From the NCBI GenBank assembly GCA_028278645.1, contig JANQDZ010000097.1:1-45852 (forward strand): DNA of 45,852 bases. The letters run 5' to 3'. Positions 43,999 through 45,852 of the stretch are shown here, piece after piece. The notes below the pieces were generated by a model. That model was not told where the DNA came from, searched no databases, and saw only the letters and a program-made list of their open reading frames with translations. Within the stretch, counting starts at the first letter, position 1, and every line of letters starts with the position of its first letter. The stretch is from Longimicrobiales bacterium. GTDB taxonomy: Bacteria > Gemmatimonadota > Gemmatimonadetes > Longimicrobiales > Gaopeijiaceae. Both the position numbers and the translations under genes were made by a program.

Positions 43999-45852
43999 TT
44001 ATCCGGATCGGAGGGCTTCGAGAACCCTCTCCGGGGTGATGGGAAGGTGGTAAATCCTGGCACCCGTGGCATCGAAGACGGCGTTGGCCACGGCGCCCCC
44101 CATGTTGATGATGGCCGGCTCCCCACCCCCTTTCGGAGGCAGGTCGTCGTTCTTCACGAAGACGGTCTCTATCTCGGGCATCTGGCTGAAACGGGCGATC
44201 TGATAAGTGCCGAAGTTCTGGTCGAGGATCTTCCCACCCTCGAAACGGACCTCCTCGCTCAAAACGTATCCTAGGCCCATGGCTATGCAGCCTTCCATTT
44301 GCATCCGGGCGCCATCGGGGTTCACGACGAGCCCCATGTCTTGTGCACAAACCACCCGGTCCACCGTCACCTCTCCAGTGGAAGGATCCACCGTGACCTC
44401 GGCAACGCTGGCCACATAGGTCTCCGCGTCGATTCCGCATGCGATCCCTCGGCCATGGTTGTCCCGCCTGGGTCCTACTCTCGGCTCCCAGCCGGCCGCC
44501 TCTCCCACCGCCTGCAGCACGCTCACCATCCTGGGATCCGTAGTATTCATGAGACGGAACTCCAGGGGATCGATCCCGGCAGCCATGGCCATCACCTGGA
44601 TCTGCTGCTCGGCCGCGAACCGGTTGCTGTTCGCCGCAGGTGCCCGCCAGGGACCAACGGCGAAAGGATGGAAGCCCGGCGGTCCTCCGCCACCCCATTC
44701 GCCGTACACCCGAACGCTATGGTGCGGGACGTCGTAAAAAACGTCCGAGCCACGAGCTCCCGCCCCGTAAACCTGATAGTCCCAGAGGATGATGCGGCCG
44801 TTCTCGTCGAGACCGGAGTGGATTCTGAGAGTCGCGGAAGGACGGAATGTGTCGTAGAAGAACTCCTCCGCCCTCGTCCACGCCACCTGTACGGGCTGCC
44901 CAGTGAGCCGAGCCAGGCGGGCGGCCTCCTCAGCCTGCTGTCCTGCGGCTTTGCCTCCAAATCCGCCCCCCACATAGGGCGTTACGACCCGGACGTCGTC
45001 GGGGGGTAGTCCGAGGGTGCGAGCGAGTGTGCTCTGGCTTCCGAAGGGAGACTGGGTGGAGCTCCAAACCGTCAATTTCCCGTCCCTGAACTCGGCGACC
45101 GCGGTGTGTGGTTCGATAGGGGCGTGGGCGACGTAAGCGTTGTAATAGGTGTGATCGAAGGTCTGGGCAGAAACGCGGCGCCCGGTCTCCAGGTCGCCGT
45201 CCTGCTCGGGAATTCTGGGTTGAGGAGCCTGGTCCACCAGATGTTGGAAGATGGTCTCGTGGTCGACGTTGGGATCAGGTTCGTCGAAGGTGGCCTCGAT
45301 GGCGTTCAAGGCCCGCTCGGCCATCTCGGGGTCGGCGTGAAGGACCGCCACCAACCCGTCCTGGTTCACGACCCTCACCCCGGGCATGGCCTCTGCGGCT
45401 GAGGTGTCCACGCCGGTCAAGGTAGCGCCATGTGCGGGAGGCCGGAGAAGGCGAGAGTAGAGCATACCTGGCAGCCGGACGTCGCCTGCATATTCGGCGG
45501 CTCCGGTGACCTTCTCCACACCATCCATTCGCAGGGGGGAACTCCCCATGACCGTGAACTCCTCAACCGTACGAAGGACGGCTTCCGCGTCCACGGTGTG
45601 GGTGATGGCCCGCCCCCTGGCCAGCTCGCCGTAGGACACCCGTTGAGTGGGATCGCTCTCCACGAACACGATCCCTTCCCTGACAACCAGGGCCTCCCCG
45701 GCGACCCCCAGGTGTTCGGCCGCCAAATCGGTCAGGACGAGTCTTGCGCGAGCCGCGGCGGCTCGGACGGCGGGTCCGAAGAACCGAGTGGTCATGGAAC
45801 CCCAGGTACCCATGTCCCAGGGGCAGGTGTCTGTATCCCCCATGACGATGTC
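43999..45852 (-). CDS. Xanthine-dehydrogenase-family molybdopterin subunit, 3' part
   Basis: The frame is open to the right edge of the window (DIVMGDTD... at the edge), so this is the C-terminal 617 residues. It has a permuted order as in isoquinoline 1-oxidoreductase beta chains: first a piece of the second Mo-binding domain (GDTDTCPWDMGTWGS), then the a/b hammerhead (VTGAAEYAGDVRLPGMLYSR), then the first Mo-binding domain with VGGGFGGKAAGQQAEE and GPWRAPAANSN, and last the catalytic Glu in GGGEPAIINMGG. Such subunits hydroxylate aldehydes or N-heterocycles with a 2Fe-2S partner. The partner subunit should lie upstream, outside the window. Substrate unknown. Confidence 0.92.
   Translation of the reverse strand, partial: DIVMGDTDTCPWDMGTWGSMTTRFFGPAVRAAAARARLVLTDLAAEHLGVAGEALVVREGIVFVESDPTQRVSYGELARGRAITHTVDAEAVLRTVEEFTVMGSSPLRMDGVEKVTGAAEYAGDVRLPGMLYSRLLRPPAHGATLTGVDTSAAEAMPGVRVVNQDGLVAVLHADPEMAERALNAIEATFDEPDPNVDHETIFQHLVDQAPQPRIPEQDGDLETGRRVSAQTFDHTYYNAYVAHAPIEPHTAVAEFRDGKLTVWSSTQSPFGSQSTLARTLGLPPDDVRVVTPYVGGGFGGKAAGQQAEEAARLARLTGQPVQVAWTRAEEFFYDTFRPSATLRIHSGLDENGRIILWDYQVYGAGARGSDVFYDVPHHSVRVYGEWGGGGPPGFHPFAVGPWRAPAANSNRFAAEQQIQVMAMAAGIDPLEFRLMNTTDPRMVSVLQAVGEAAGWEPRVGPRRDNHGRGIACGIDAETYVASVAEVTVDPSTGEVTVDRVVCAQDMGLVVNPDGARMQMEGCIAMGLGYVLSEEVRFEGGKILDQNFGTYQIARFSQMPEIETVFVKNDDLPPKGGGEPAIINMGGAVANAVFDATGARIYHLPITPERVLEALRSG

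Overview
The window is high-GC bacterial DNA from a diderm. It carries a complete TonB/ExbB/ExbD system, several lipobox lipoproteins and SusC-like carboxypeptidase-regulatory/plug protein. Three six-bladed beta-propeller lipoproteins, a relic of an ADOP-type FtsX permease, a permuted (IorB-type) xanthine-dehydrogenase-family subunit and a dimethyl-sulfoxide-reductase-like ABC set together suggest a Gemmatimonadota-like or closely related lineage. This placement is inferred from gene content, not from a marker-gene tree.

Left part (1-9.4 kb): an accessory, decaying zone. It starts with a perfect 39-bp tandem repeat and an excisionase-like HTH gene lying on the 3' side of a tRNA-Val(UAC), as expected for the edge of an integrative element. 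A small J-domain membrane protein follows, then a beta-propeller lipoprotein broken by a single missing G, an IS256-family transposase relic, a plug-type outer-membrane-associated protein, a broken thioredoxin-like reading frame, two intact propeller lipoproteins, a truncated beta-lactamase-fold serine hydrolase and a collapsed permease. Intact and broken genes are interleaved.

Middle part (8.9-33 kb): from here almost every gene is on the minus strand. A NUDIX hydrolase, two small membrane proteins and a dodecin precede a 263-bp nested palindrome (10409-10671). Upstream of that palindrome lies a very tight run of genes, read from 33081 down to 10675: yggS, divIVA, purine nucleoside phosphorylase, ileS (type 2), rluD-type pseudouridine synthase, a double-AAA DnaA-like protein without a DNA-binding domain, a DUF4388/PATAN-TPR protein, a membrane metallopeptidase, an NtrC-type sigma-54 activator, a small membrane protein, a molybdopterin/FeS/membrane-anchor oxidoreductase, a hybrid histidine kinase with two receiver domains and an HPt, and a GspE/PilB-type ATPase fused to a receiver domain. 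The last two genes overlap by 4 bases and look like a phosphorelay ending on a secretion or pilus motor.

Right part (33-45.9 kb): an exbB-exbD-exbD-tonB operon with its own promoter, leader palindrome and terminator; then cdaA (c-di-AMP synthase), ftsH, hpt, tilS, a glycerophosphodiester phosphodiesterase, an unknown gene, a short-chain dehydrogenase, a patatin-like lipase and the 3' part of a large molybdenum hydroxylase subunit cut by the window end. These are mostly core functions: tRNA modification, purine salvage, membrane proteolysis and second-messenger signalling.

No rRNA, CRISPR array, complete insertion sequence or replication origin was seen. The strongest candidates for undescribed biology are the kinase plus ATPase-receiver pair, the duplicated DnaA-like ATPase with its PATAN-TPR partner, and the nested palindrome.
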